A stretch of DNA of 64,000 nucleotides from assembly GCF_021365465.1 (NCBI RefSeq), contig NZ_CP089932.1, positions 2,232,001 to 2,296,000 on the forward strand, in the 5' to 3' direction. Within the stretch, counting starts at the first letter, position 1. Each line of letters starts with the position of its first letter. The stretch comes from Erwinia tracheiphila. GTDB taxonomy: Bacteria; Pseudomonadota; Gammaproteobacteria; Enterobacterales; Enterobacteriaceae. The translations under genes were made by a program, and so were the position numbers. Below, one piece after another: positions 16,029 through 24,932 of the stretch. The notes under the pieces were generated by a model. That model had not been told where the DNA came from, did not search any database, and saw nothing but the letters and a program-made list of their open reading frames with translations.

Positions 16029-17150
16029 ATGTTGAATTACACTTTAATAACCACTAATGAAGCGCTGGCCGAATGTTGCCTGGTGGCGAGCCGGGTAACT
16101 GCTGTGGCGCTGGACACGGAGTTTGTTCGCACACGTACTTATTATCCCGGCCCAGGACTGATCCAACTTTTTGACGGTGAGCACATCTCGCTAATTGATC
16201 CATTAACTATTACGGAGTGGGCACCCTTTCGCCATTTGCTGGCTAACCATAATATCACCAAGTTTCTGCATGCAGCGAGTGAAGATCTGGAACTTTTTCT
16301 GCATGAATTTGGTTTGCTGCCAGAGCCGATGATTGATACGCAAATCCTCGCTGCCTTTAACGGGCGACCGCTTTCATGTGGTTTTGCTACCCTGGTGGAA
16401 TCATTTACCGGCATTGTGCTGGATAAAAGCGAATCCCGTACTGACTGGTTGGCGCGCCCGCTGACGGAAAAACAGTGTCAGTATGCGGCGGCCGATGTCT
16501 GGTATTTGTTGCCGATAGCGCATAGCCTGATAAAAGAAGCACAGGCTTCCGGCAGCCTGGGTTCTGCCCTTAACGAATGCGAATTGCTTTGTGTGCGTCG
16601 TCAGAGGATTGTCGAACCTGGGGAGGCATGGCGCGATATTACCAATGCCTGGCAGCTAAGGCCCCGTCAGCTGGCAGCGTTAAGATTGCTGGCCGCCTGG
16701 CGCCTTGAGCTGGCTCGTGAAAAAGATATGGCCGTTAATTTCGTTGTGCGCGAAGAAAACTTATGGAAAGTGGCTCGATTTATGCCTGGAACGCTGGGTG
16801 AGCTGGATCATCTGGGACTGTCAGGACAGGAGATTCGCCTGCATGGCAAAACGCTGGTAGCGATGGTTAACGAGGCGAATGCGCTGGATGAAAGTCAGTT
16901 ACCCGCTGCGCTCAATAATCTGATAGACCATCCGGGTTATAAGCAAATTTTTAAATCATTGAAAGGATTGGTAGTGGAAGTGGCAGAAAAGAAGGGAATC
17001 AGTCCGGAACTACTGGCTTCACGCAGGCAAATCAATCAGTTACTAAGTTGGCACTGGGCACTGAAGCCATGCGATAACAGACCTGAACTGCTTGATGGCT
17101 GGCGCGGAGAACTGTTGCAAAATGGCATTCGTGAAATTCTGCCAGAATAA
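16029..17150 (+). CDS. rnd: Ribonuclease D
   Basis: 373 residues against 375 in E. coli. The DEDDy exonuclease core is present: DTEFVRTRTYYPG (first D and E), FLHAASEDLELF (D), and YAAADVWYLLP (catalytic Tyr and D). An HRDC domain follows. RNase D trims the 3' ends of tRNA precursors. The following gene, minE, is convergent; rnd beside minE is the arrangement in Yersinia and relatives rather than E. coli. Confidence 0.95.
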   Translation: MLNYTLITTNEALAECCLVASRVTAVALDTEFVRTRTYYPGPGLIQLFDGEHISLIDPLTITEWAPFRHLLANHNITKFLHAASEDLELFLHEFGLLPEPMIDTQILAAFNGRPLSCGFATLVESFTGIVLDKSESRTDWLARPLTEKQCQYAAADVWYLLPIAHSLIKEAQASGSLGSALNECELLCVRRQRIVEPGEAWRDITNAWQLRPRQLAALRLLAAWRLELAREKDMAVNFVVREENLWKVARFMPGTLGELDHLGLSGQEIRLHGKTLVAMVNEANALDESQLPAALNNLIDHPGYKQIFKSLKGLVVEVAEKKGISPELLASRRQINQLLSWHWALKPCDNRPELLDGWRGELLQNGIREILPE

Positions 17151-17158
17151 AAAACGGG

Positions 17159-17182
17159 TTCCCCTGCGTATTTGCAGGGGAA
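17159..17182. terminator. Bidirectional hairpin between rnd and minE
   Basis: TTCCCCTGC-GTATTT-GCAGGGGAA, a 9-bp perfect stem flanked by A-rich sequence on both sides, placed between convergent genes. Confidence 0.75.
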
Positions 17183-17201
17183 AATTAAAACAGAAAAGGG
17201 A

Positions 17202-17471
17202 TCATTTTGGCGTTTCTTCCGCCTCGGGAAGTGTGACGTTCAGTTCAAGAATCGAAATATCATCGTCTTTTTGATCCAGTTTGACACTGAGCATCTCTGG
17301 ATCGATCTTCACGTATTTACAGATAACCTCAAGAAGATCTTTTTTCAACTGTGGCAGATAATGGGGTTCGCTGTCACCCCGTCTGCGCTCTGCCACAATG
17401 ATTTGCAGCCGTTCCTTGGCAATGTTAGCTGTGTTCTTTTTACGGGATAAAAAGAAATCAAGTAGGGCCAT
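17202..17471 (-). CDS. minE: Cell division topological specificity factor MinE
   Basis: 89 residues. The N-terminal membrane and MinD-binding segment ([20 protein letters not shown]) is followed by the [12 protein letters not shown] beta strand and the dimerisation domain. It stimulates the MinD ATPase, driving pole-to-pole oscillation that restricts MinC to the poles. It lies 3 bases after minD in the minC-minD-minE operon. Confidence 0.97.
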   Translation of the reverse strand: MALLDFFLSRKKNTANIAKERLQIIVAERRRGDSEPHYLPQLKKDLLEVICKYVKIDPEMLSVKLDQKDDDISILELNVTLPEAEETPK

Positions 17472-17474
17472 GGT

Positions 17475-18287
17475 TTATCCCCCAAACAGACGTTTCAGGA
17501 AACCCTTCTTTTCTTCCTCAATGAAGCGGAAGGGGCGTTCTTCTCCAAGAAGACGGTCAACGGTATCAGCATAGGCTTTACCTGCGTCAGATTCAGCATC
17601 GAGGATAACAGGCTCTCCCTGATTCGATGCACGCAGCACCGACTGATCTTCAGGAATAACGCCAGCCAGAGGGATGCGTAGGATCTCCAGTACATCTTCC
17701 ATGCTTAACATATCGCCACGGTTTACGCGTCCGGGATTGTAGCGTGTAAGCAACAAGTGTTCTTTAATGGGGTCTTGTCCATTTTCGGCGCGGCGGGATT
17801 TGGAAGAAAGAATGCCCAGAATGCGATCAGAGTCGCGAACAGAAGAGACTTCAGGATTGGTGGTGATAATTGCCTCATCGGCAAAATAGAGCGCCATCAG
17901 CGCGCCTGTTTCAATGCCTGCTGGCGAATCACAAACAATAAAGTCGAAATCCATCTTGTCAAGTTCATTCAGCACTTTCTCCACGCCATCACGCGTCAGT
18001 GCATCTTTATCGCGTGTCTGAGAAGCGGGAAGAATGTAGAGATTTTCAGTGCGTTTGTCTTTGATTAAAGCCTGATTAAGCGTGACATCACCCTGGATAA
18101 CGTTGACAAAATCATAGACGACGCGGCGCTCACAACCCATTATTAAATCAAGATTACGCAGACCGATATCAAAATCGATCACCACGGTTTTTTTACCTTT
18201 CTGGGCTAAACCGGTAGCGATGGCCGCGCTGGACGTGGTTTTGCCCACGCCTCCTTTACCTGAAGTCACTACAATAATGCGTGCCAT
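17475..18287 (-). CDS. minD: Septum site-determining ATPase MinD
   Basis: 270 residues, as in E. coli. The deviant Walker A KGGVGKTTS lies at residues 11-19, and the C-terminal amphipathic membrane-targeting helix is EEEKKGFLKRLFGG. ATP-bound MinD dimerises on the membrane and recruits MinC and MinE. Intact, mid-operon. Confidence 0.98.
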   Translation of the reverse strand: MARIIVVTSGKGGVGKTTSSAAIATGLAQKGKKTVVIDFDIGLRNLDLIMGCERRVVYDFVNVIQGDVTLNQALIKDKRTENLYILPASQTRDKDALTRDGVEKVLNELDKMDFDFIVCDSPAGIETGALMALYFADEAIITTNPEVSSVRDSDRILGILSSKSRRAENGQDPIKEHLLLTRYNPGRVNRGDMLSMEDVLEILRIPLAGVIPEDQSVLRASNQGEPVILDAESDAGKAYADTVDRLLGEERPFRFIEEEKKGFLKRLFGG

Positions 18288-18326
18288 AAAATAATTTCCT
18301 TAAGAAAATAGGGCGGGTAAACCTGT

Positions 18327-19019
18327 TCAGTTCAGTGGCTGTATTGACAGGTTGCCGTCTTTTAAGCAAAGACGCGACGCTTTTCCGAAAAATTCACCAG
18401 GAATTTGATCCATAATCCAGTATTCACCGGCTATAGAAACTAACTCTGCTGACAGGCTTGTACAAAAAATCTGACTATCGTGTTCACCGCTGGCTCCTGC
18501 CAGTGCCCGGCCACGCATCGTGCCATAAATATGAATATTACCATCGGCAACCAGTTCGGCACCGGCGCTGACGCTATTGGTGACGATCAGGTCGCTGTTT
18601 TTAGCATAAATCTGCTGGCCGGAACGGACCGGTGTGTTGACAATCCGGGTTTTGACGGCGAATGGGGTAGGGTGGTTAACAGGTTCGACAGTATCAGCGC
18701 TTTTTTTCTGCTCTTTGCCTTCCGCCAGAATGGGCAGGCCGGCACGGATTATGTCACTCTTGAGCTGTTCATTTTTACATCCGCTGACGCCAACAATGTG
18801 AAGTCCGGTGGACGTAACCGCCTGCTGTAGTTGCAGCCAGTTTGACTCACCGTTCAATGAGGCAACATTGAGCACTACCGGGGCATTTTTCAAAAAAGCC
18901 GGAGCCTGACTGATTTTGTCCGCTAATGCCTGTTGAACTAAAGTCGGGTCATTATGGTGTAAATGAACAACAGACAGGGTAAAGCTGCTGCCTTTCAACT
19001 CAATTGGCGTTTGTGACAT
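18327..19019 (-). CDS. minC: Septum formation inhibitor MinC
   Basis: 230 residues. The N-terminal FtsZ-inhibiting domain begins [20 protein letters not shown]. The C-terminal beta-helix that binds MinD includes [20 protein letters not shown] and GRALAGASG. First gene of the min operon, 39 bases before minD, and divergent from ycgL. Confidence 0.97.
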   Translation of the reverse strand: MSQTPIELKGSSFTLSVVHLHHNDPTLVQQALADKISQAPAFLKNAPVVLNVASLNGESNWLQLQQAVTSTGLHIVGVSGCKNEQLKSDIIRAGLPILAEGKEQKKSADTVEPVNHPTPFAVKTRIVNTPVRSGQQIYAKNSDLIVTNSVSAGAELVADGNIHIYGTMRGRALAGASGEHDSQIFCTSLSAELVSIAGEYWIMDQIPGEFFGKASRLCLKDGNLSIQPLN

Positions 19020-19176
19020 CTGTTGCGCTCAGTCCTGTTATTTTATATCCCCGCTAAATTATTTTACCACTAAGGCTGTTAATCGCGATGGGACAATATT
19101 CTTAAGTTCTGCAAGCATGTTATAGTTACTGTTATATTCAGGCAAGTGACCATCCAGGGTTAGTTCGGATAAAAAT

Positions 19177-19452
19177 ATGTATTGTGCAATCTACAGAAGC
19201 ACCAGACGCGACCAGACTTATCTGTATGTTGAAAAAAAAGACGATTTCAGCCGTGTACCGACTGAGCTTCTGCAGGGTTTTGGCCAGCCAGAGTTAGTGA
19301 TGTTGTTACCTCTTGACGGCTCTAAAAGCCTTGCCAAGGCTGATTTAAGCAAAGTAAAAATGGCGATCAATGAGCAGGGCTATTATTTGCAGGTGCCACC
19401 ACCCGTTGAAAATCTACTCAAGCTTCATACGGGAAAAGATAAAAATAATTAA
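19177..19452 (+). CDS. ycgL: YcgL family protein
   Basis: 91 residues matching the YcgL domain ([53 protein letters not shown]). The E. coli annotation is a few residues longer at the N-terminus; this ATG is the natural start here. Function unknown. Divergent from minC. Confidence 0.92.
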   Translation: MYCAIYRSTRRDQTYLYVEKKDDFSRVPTELLQGFGQPELVMLLPLDGSKSLAKADLSKVKMAINEQGYYLQVPPPVENLLKLHTGKDKNN

Positions 19453-19700
19453 TCGTGAAATGTCAGCCGACATATTTTCTATCTGGCCTGTTTCGCACAC
19501 AATCGCAAACTATTTTATCTGCCAGCTGCGAACATAATTACAATTTCGGCCAGGACTCATCTCAAAAGGTATCATTGCTGTTGGGGTCGGGGGTAGTATA
19601 CTGACTTTTTTATCATGCTGACGTATAAATGATTTCAGCCGCGTCTGCAAAGTAATTTTATTGAGCGACCATCCACTCTTATCACAGGCAGGATAACGGT

Positions 19701-20360
19701 ATGTATCAGCATCATAACTGGCAGGGCGCGTTGTTAGACTATCCGGTAAGTAAGGTAGTTTGCGTTGGCAGTAATTACGCAAAGCATATTCTTGAGATGG
19801 GCAATGCCACACCTGTTGAACCCGTCATATTCATCAAACCCGAAACCGCGCTTTGTGATATACGCCAGCCGCTGTCAATTCCAAAGGATTTAGGTGCTGT
19901 ACACCATGAAGTCGAACTGGCGGTGTTAATTGGTTCGCCACTGAAACAAGCGACAGAAGAGAGTATTGCAAAAGCCATTGCTGGCTATGGCGTTGCGCTG
20001 GATTTGACGCTGCGCGATATTCAGGCAGGGTGCAAGAAAGCTGGCCAGCCATGGGAAAAAGCAAAAGCATTTGATAATTCATGTCCGGTATCCGGCTTTA
20101 TTCCCGCCAGCGAATTTGGCTCTAACCTGCAGAATACCGAGCTTAAGCTGGTAGTGAATGGTGAAGTCCGTCAGCACGGTAATACTCAGGATATGATCCA
20201 CAAAATTCTTCCTCTTATTGCCTATATGAATCGGTTCTTCACGCTGCGCGCCGGAGATGTTGTGCTAACAGGGACGCCCGGAGGTGTCGGCCCGATGGTT
20301 TCGGGTGATAAACTTGAAATCTCATTCGGCGACCATGGCGTTGCAACCCGCGTTTTATAG
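19701..20360 (+). CDS. ycgM: Fumarylacetoacetate hydrolase-family protein YcgM
   Basis: 219 residues, the same length as E. coli YcgM. The metal-binding acidic residues are in VHHEVELAVLIG and DLTLRDIQ, and the family signature ends VVLTGTPGGVGPM. FAH-type enzymes cleave or decarboxylate beta-diketo acids; YcgM is related to oxaloacetate tautomerase/acylpyruvase enzymes. It is followed closely by ycgN. Confidence 0.93.
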   Translation: MYQHHNWQGALLDYPVSKVVCVGSNYAKHILEMGNATPVEPVIFIKPETALCDIRQPLSIPKDLGAVHHEVELAVLIGSPLKQATEESIAKAIAGYGVALDLTLRDIQAGCKKAGQPWEKAKAFDNSCPVSGFIPASEFGSNLQNTELKLVVNGEVRQHGNTQDMIHKILPLIAYMNRFFTLRAGDVVLTGTPGGVGPMVSGDKLEISFGDHGVATRVL

Positions 20361-20423
20361 AGAACTTGCATGTTATGCCCGAATTGTTTACGAGGTGCGG
20401 GCTTTTATCAACGGGACACAAGC

Positions 20424-20867
20424 ATGACTGAAACCCCTTTCTGGCAGTGGAAAACACTGGAACAAATGAGCGATAAGGAATGGGAATCCTTATGTGATGG
20501 CTGCGGTCAGTGCTGTCTTAATAAATTACAGGATGCGCACACGGATGAAATCTATTTCACCAACGTTGCCTGCAACCAGCTGAACATAAAAACCTGTCAA
20601 TGTCGCAACTATGAGCGTCGCTTTGAGTATGAAGAAGACTGCATCAAGTTAACCCGTGAAAACTTGCCGACATTTTCCTGGTTACCGCCAAGTTGTGCCT
20701 ATCGGGTATTAGCAGAAGGAAAAAATTTACCGACCTGGCATCCGCTTCGAACAGGTTCGAAAGCAGCAATGCATGCCGGGCGTATTTCTGTCAGGCATAT
20801 TGCTGTGAGGGAAAGTGAGGTCGTCGACTGGGAAGAACACATCATTAACCGTCCTGGACGTGGGTAA
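20424..20867 (+). CDS. ycgN: UPF0260 cysteine-cluster protein YcgN
   Basis: 147 residues from the ATG of [15 protein letters not shown], preferred over the upstream 20370 start because E. coli YcgN begins similarly. Cysteines in [12 protein letters not shown] and CQCRNYE suggest metal or iron-sulfur binding. Function unknown. Downstream synteny with E. coli (hlyE, umuDC, dsbB) is replaced by IS elements. Confidence 0.9.
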   Translation: MTETPFWQWKTLEQMSDKEWESLCDGCGQCCLNKLQDAHTDEIYFTNVACNQLNIKTCQCRNYERRFEYEEDCIKLTRENLPTFSWLPPSCAYRVLAEGKNLPTWHPLRTGSKAAMHAGRISVRHIAVRESEVVDWEEHIINRPGRG

Positions 20868-21066
20868 AATTTACTCACGGTGTTTTTTCAATTCTCATTA
20901 AGGCACTTACCAGCGGTAGTCCGCCAGCGCAGACCGTCTCATATCATTGGCCGAACGGTTCTTTAAAATCGATGCTGGCGCTGCCCGTAAAGGTGGCCTT
21001 ATTCCGAGAGCGCACAAAATAATTAAATACGTTGCGCTTATTAACCCGTTGTCTTGCCGTCTTAGT
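20868..21066. other. Spacer between ycgN and the IS5-like element
   Basis: No convincing gene. The plus-strand frame at 20947-21138 runs into the IS and has no homology I recognise. Confidence 0.5.
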
Positions 21067-21131
21067 GCCTGTCTCAACAGGGCTTTATTCCAGACAATAA
21101 GACCACACGAAAAACGGGTCGTGACGCAGAT

Positions 21132-21635
21132 TTATTGATAATGATGAAGAGTAAGATACCAACCGATGATCTTATCGTGCATTTCCTCTGACTTCGAAAA
21201 GCAAATTGTTCTACGAGTCAGTCGTTTGATATGTGTGCGAAGATTAAGATTATGTCGTTCTGTCCGTTGGGTATATTTCTTGCTCACCACGTGGCCTGTT
21301 GCACTTAACAGAACTTTATAAACCGGCCAGGCATCTGTCATATAAAAGGCAATGTTAAATTTGCTTAACAGGGCCAGCAATCGTCGCAGGGTCGGGGCAT
21401 TTCTCGGGCCGAAGACATGGGCCAGAGCACGTTTGCGGATACGGTCATAAGCATAGAACAACCACCGGGGATTGCTTTTACACCGCACGTAAGACCATTG
21501 TTCACCGGCTTCACAGCAGATAACAACCTCCGTTTCGGGGTCGATATTCTCAGCTACCTGCTTTGGCGAAATTTTTTTACGTGTCGCAGAACCGTATTGA
21601 GGCTGATACCGAGAACCCGTGCGGTATCGCGACAT
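21132..21635 (-). CDS. insB: IS1 InsB (catalytic part of transposase)
   Basis: 167 residues overlapping the end of insA. Matches IS1 InsB blocks: NPRWLFYAYDRIRKRALAHV, YMTDAWPVY and YTQRTERHNLNLRTHIKRL. The DDE-type residues appear kept. The InsA-InsB fusion is expected through the slippery A7 sequence shared by both frames. Confidence 0.92.
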   Translation of the reverse strand: MSRYRTGSRYQPQYGSATRKKISPKQVAENIDPETEVVICCEAGEQWSYVRCKSNPRWLFYAYDRIRKRALAHVFGPRNAPTLRRLLALLSKFNIAFYMTDAWPVYKVLLSATGHVVSKKYTQRTERHNLNLRTHIKRLTRRTICFSKSEEMHDKIIGWYLTLHHYQ

Positions 21636-21829
21636 CCGTAACCATTCATGGCCATATTAACAATGGTCTGGTGTGTGTCTGGTTTGGCACCGGAGTAGCT
21701 AAAGTTGAGCTGAAAGGTCTTTGAACAATGCTTGCAGATGTAACGTTGGGCACCGGATGCTGAATGTCCGTTACATCGTACAGCATGAGTTTCATTGCAC
21801 TGAGGGCAGACGACATCAACTTTAGCCAT
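21554..21829 (-). CDS. insA: IS1 InsA (regulator, N-terminal part of transposase)
   Basis: 91 residues, the same length as classical InsA. It has the zinc-finger cysteines CPQCNE and CKHCSK and the helix-turn-helix MNGYGCRDTARVLGISLNT. InsA alone represses IS1; by -1 frameshift in the A7 run (21572-21578) it is joined to InsB to make the transposase. Confidence 0.92.
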   Translation of the reverse strand: MAKVDVVCPQCNETHAVRCNGHSASGAQRYICKHCSKTFQLNFSYSGAKPDTHQTIVNMAMNGYGCRDTARVLGISLNTVLRHVKKFRQSR

Positions 21830-21882
21830 ATGTTACATCCAAAGCGCAAAGCATACGTGATCAGCAAGTCTGCGTCACGACC

Positions 21883-22650
21883 GGAAAAACGCAACAGGAC
21901 CCCGTCATTCTCAGGCGTCTTTTCCCGTCGGGTCAGGAGCCGGCGAAACCGGTTCATCCGGCTGTGCGTCCTCCCGACGGCCCGGCGACGGGCCCTGAAG
22001 CTCGTGGTTTTGCTGGCATCTCATTCCTCTTTACGGGGCGGGATATAAGGCTCGTCACGACGGCCCAGCTGGTCTGTTTTGCCCGGGTGCTTCGTCGCCT
22101 TTGTCCGGGCAGAGTACGGTTTTTTGCCCCCGGACGCCCCGTCTGAAGAGCACCGGGTGTGTCCGCCACCAGTTTGATGTCATGCCTGTCTGCTGCTGCG
22201 GCGCCCCGTGACAGAGGAAGCCCTCCGGTATCTGTCATCAGAGTGGGCTTTACGCCCTGTTTCCCTCTGTCCGTGGTGTTGCGTCCTGTTTTTTTGTCCC
22301 GGCAGCGGTGATGTTGTCATACCGCCATCCACCGACAACCATGAGCAGTCCGTGCCGTCCGGGTGTTCACAGGCCAGTAATCCGTTCTGCCAGAAACGCC
22401 CGAAGACACCTGCGTCTCTCCGTTCCCGGAAGCGCCGGTGCGCAGAATCTGATGAACCTATCCCTGTGGCATTGAGTGCATTCCACTGACAGGCTGTTCT
22501 GGGGATGAAGAAAATGGCGTTCATTGCGGCCCGATTATCAACACGTTTTCGGCGCGTACCCGGAGGGTGGCGGGTTTTGTGTTCCGGGATAAGCGGAGCG
22601 ATTTTGTCCCGGAGTTAATCGCTAATCTGCCCTTTACTGCCTGCCATACT
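21883..22650 (-). pseudogene. IS5-family transposase remnant
   Basis: Minus-strand pieces read in order as LRDKIAPLIPEHKTRHPPG, RTACQWNALNATGIGSSDSA, FGRFWQNGLLACEH, then TDTGGLPLSRGAAAADRHD and MNRFRRLLTRREKTPEN. These are the usual blocks of IS1031/IS427-type transposases. There is an in-frame stop after GQISD near 22617 and at least two frameshifts. The C-terminal coding end is cut at 21883 by IS1 and appears to resume below 21117. Not functional. Confidence 0.75.
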
Positions 22651-22704
22651 TTGCCCTCAGATATGACCGGGATGCATTATACGATGACGCCTTTTGGGAC
22701 AGGC

Positions 22705-23333
22705 TTTTATATGCTTCGTATCATTTTGTATGCTTGCCTGAGTGGCGTTTTAGCAATGCTAAATTTCAATCTGGCCGTGAAGCAGGCTGTATGAATGGAA
22801 GTACACGACAGGTAAGGTTTGAAAGAAAATATGACGAGTGCCATAACATGTTCGTATCTCGGTTCAATACTCAGCCTGAGTCCTGCCTCGTTAACCACGA
22901 CTGATTTTTCAATCCGGTTCAGCAGCCGGGTTCCATACACGTATTTCAGCAAAGATGTTGAATAAATCTCCTCCAGTGGGGACGGCATTTATATCAAGCT
23001 CGCGATCTGGTATTAAGTTGTAATCCTATGAATATTATATAAATTAAGAGAAAATCCTGTTGTCTGATGTGGCAGAAAGGAATTCTTGGGCGGGTGCCAT
23101 TGATGATGTGATGAAAGCCGCCCTCATTGTAAGCGTCTTGTTAGACGGCAGATTTTCAGGTCCGGGACTGCCATCCTGGAGGGGAGAAGGAGCTCTGTGA
23201 AAGTACCAGATGTTGCCTGACAAAACTGTTCAAGACATGGTCAGACAAACAAGTAAAAGCAGTTTTTTATATAACGCATTTTTATGGCGATATAAAATGT
23301 AAACTCCGTGGCTTAATGAGCGTCATTCCATCA
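22705..23333. other. Gene-poor stretch between IS5-like element and dsbB
   Basis: About 630 bases. A 93-codon minus frame (22707-22988) starting MPSPLEEIYSTSLLKYVYG has no recognised homologue and runs into the IS end. In E. coli hlyE and umuDC occupy this interval; no trace of them was seen. Confidence 0.5.
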
Positions 23334-23864
23334 TCAACGAGTAAAAAGCGCGCGTTTCTTCTCCCTGAAACACTGTGACACCAGCACCAGTAAACCTGTG
23401 ACGATACATACAGTAAAAATAACGATTAGCCACTGAGGCATTTCCAGCGATAAGAAAGACCACTGTTTGGCCGCACAGTCACCTGTGGCAACAAAAACAG
23501 ATGGAAGCCACTTATCAAGCGGCAACCATGTTGGGAAGCTGGCGGCAAAATCGCATGTGGTAAATGGGTTTGGATGTAGCCGGATCATCGTGTGTTCCCA
23601 TGCCAGACGTAACCCTTCACAGGCGCTGTAAAGCCAAATCACTATGGCTAACCATCGCAGCGGTGTTTTGGGCGCGATAGCTCCTACCAATCCCGCACCC
23701 ATGATCCCGAAGAGGGCGCAGCGCTGGTAAATACACATTACGCAGGGTTTCAACATCATCACATGCTGGAAGTAGATCGCAATCATCTCAAGACAAAAGG
23801 CAGTAAAAGCCAGCAGCAACCAGGCAGCACGACCACGGGAACAATTGTTAAGGTATCGCAGCAT
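23334..23864 (-). CDS. dsbB: Disulfide bond formation protein DsbB
   Basis: 176 residues from the ATG of [16 protein letters not shown]. Four hydrophobic spans are visible. The redox pairs are CVMC (about residues 41-44) and the periplasmic cysteines in FTTCDF and TGDCAAKQ. It reoxidises periplasmic DsbA and passes electrons to quinones in the inner membrane. Upstream, E. coli has nhaB; here fadR follows directly on the divergent side. Confidence 0.95.
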   Translation of the reverse strand: MLRYLNNCSRGRAAWLLLAFTAFCLEMIAIYFQHVMMLKPCVMCIYQRCALFGIMGAGLVGAIAPKTPLRWLAIVIWLYSACEGLRLAWEHTMIRLHPNPFTTCDFAASFPTWLPLDKWLPSVFVATGDCAAKQWSFLSLEMPQWLIVIFTVCIVTGLLVLVSQCFREKKRALFTR

Positions 23865-24169
23865 AATCAATCCATGTATTGAGCGTCAGACGGGCAGTGT
23901 AAACCAAAAGCGGCAGAGTGCCAGCCTGGCAGTGCAAAATTTTCATTTCAGGGATATTAGAAAGAAACTTGTAATAAAATTAGGGTGTTTTTATTAAAAT
24001 TGTTAATAGAAATTAACTGTCAATCGACAGAAGTTAAGGCACCGCTCATTTCTGGAAATTTTGCTCTGAGAAAGTGTTTTTAGCGATTCACCAGTCTATG
24101 TGATGCCGGGAGCATCTGATATTATGAGCGGAATTTTTGTACTCGTGAACGTAACGGAAACAGGATCTT

Positions 24170-24880
24170 ATGGTTATCAAGGCGCAGAGCCCCGCCGGTT
24201 TCGCGGAAGAATACCTCATTGAAAGTATCTGGAATAACCGCTTTCCGCCAGGCACAATCCTGCCTGCTGAACGGGAGCTTTCAGAGCTGATAGGCGTGAC
24301 CCGCACCACGCTGCGTGAAGTATTGCAACGGCTTGCCCGGGACGGTTGGCTGACTATCCAGCATGGTAAACCGACTCGTGTGAATAATTTTTGGGAAACA
24401 TCAGGACTTAACATTCTGGAGACGCTGGCTCGCCTTGATCACGACAGCGTGCCTCAGCTTATTGATAACCTGCTTTCTGTGCGCACCAATATCTCATCAA
24501 TTTTTATCCGCAGGGCTATCCGAAGTTATCCTGACAAAGCGAAAGAAGTGCTTTTTATCGCACGAGACGTGGAAGATAAGGCCGATGCTTATACCGAGCT
24601 GGATTATAATATTTTCCGCGGGCTGGCTTTTGCTTCAGGCAATCCTATTTACGGATTAATTCTTAACGGCCTGAAAGGGCTTTATACCCGGGTCGGTCGT
24701 CATTACTTCTCTAACCCTGAAGCGCGTCAGCTTGCGCATGACTTTTATCGACAGTTGCTGGGTATTTGCCAGCAGGAACAGTTTGATAAAATTGTCGATA
24801 CCGTCAGGGACTATGGTCGCCGCAGTGGCGAGATCTGGCATAGTATGCAAAAAAGTATGCCCGCTGACCTGTCAGCCTGA
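24170..24880 (+). CDS. fadR: Fatty acid metabolism regulator FadR
   Basis: 236 residues (E. coli 239). The GntR-type winged helix ([20 protein letters not shown], then [20 protein letters not shown]) is followed by the acyl-CoA-binding helical domain. FadR represses beta-oxidation genes and activates fabA/fabB, responding to long-chain acyl-CoA. It looks intact although fadD, a main target and the maker of its ligand from imported fatty acids, is broken in this window. Confidence 0.96.
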   Translation: MVIKAQSPAGFAEEYLIESIWNNRFPPGTILPAERELSELIGVTRTTLREVLQRLARDGWLTIQHGKPTRVNNFWETSGLNILETLARLDHDSVPQLIDNLLSVRTNISSIFIRRAIRSYPDKAKEVLFIARDVEDKADAYTELDYNIFRGLAFASGNPIYGLILNGLKGLYTRVGRHYFSNPEARQLAHDFYRQLLGICQQEQFDKIVDTVRDYGRRSGEIWHSMQKSMPADLSA

Positions 24881-24932
24881 TTACCTTGATCAGAGGCCGG
24901 CTCAGAATGAACCGGCGATGTAAACGTGCAGG

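Larger units (their letters stand above)
21117..21882 (-). mobile_element. IS1-family element with target duplication
   Basis: 766 bp. Both ends start GGTCGTGACGCAGA followed by a YTTRYTGAT-type sequence, similar in pattern to the IS1 end GGTGATGCTGCCAACTTACTGAT. GAAAAACG directly precedes the low end (21109-21116) and recurs one base beyond the high end (21884-21891), consistent with an 8-9-bp target duplication. Both IS1 frames are present, so it may be active. Confidence 0.88.
21067..22704 (-). mobile_element. Decayed IS5-family element interrupted by IS1
   Basis: Candidate terminal inverted repeats are GCCTGTCTCAA (21067-21077) and the complement of TTGGGACAGGC (22694-22704), 10 of 11 matching. 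Without the inserted IS1 the element is about 870 bp, a usual size for IS5 members. Between the ends is a transposase with several frameshifts and a stop. A clear target duplication is not visible. Confidence 0.7.

Noticed and set aside
20947..21138. 63-codon plus-strand frame before IS1
   Set aside because: Crosses the IS5 and IS1 ends and has no recognised similarity.
22707..22988. 93-codon minus-strand frame beside the IS5-like element
   Set aside because: No homology recognised, no clear ribosome binding site, and its 3' end runs against the IS terminus.
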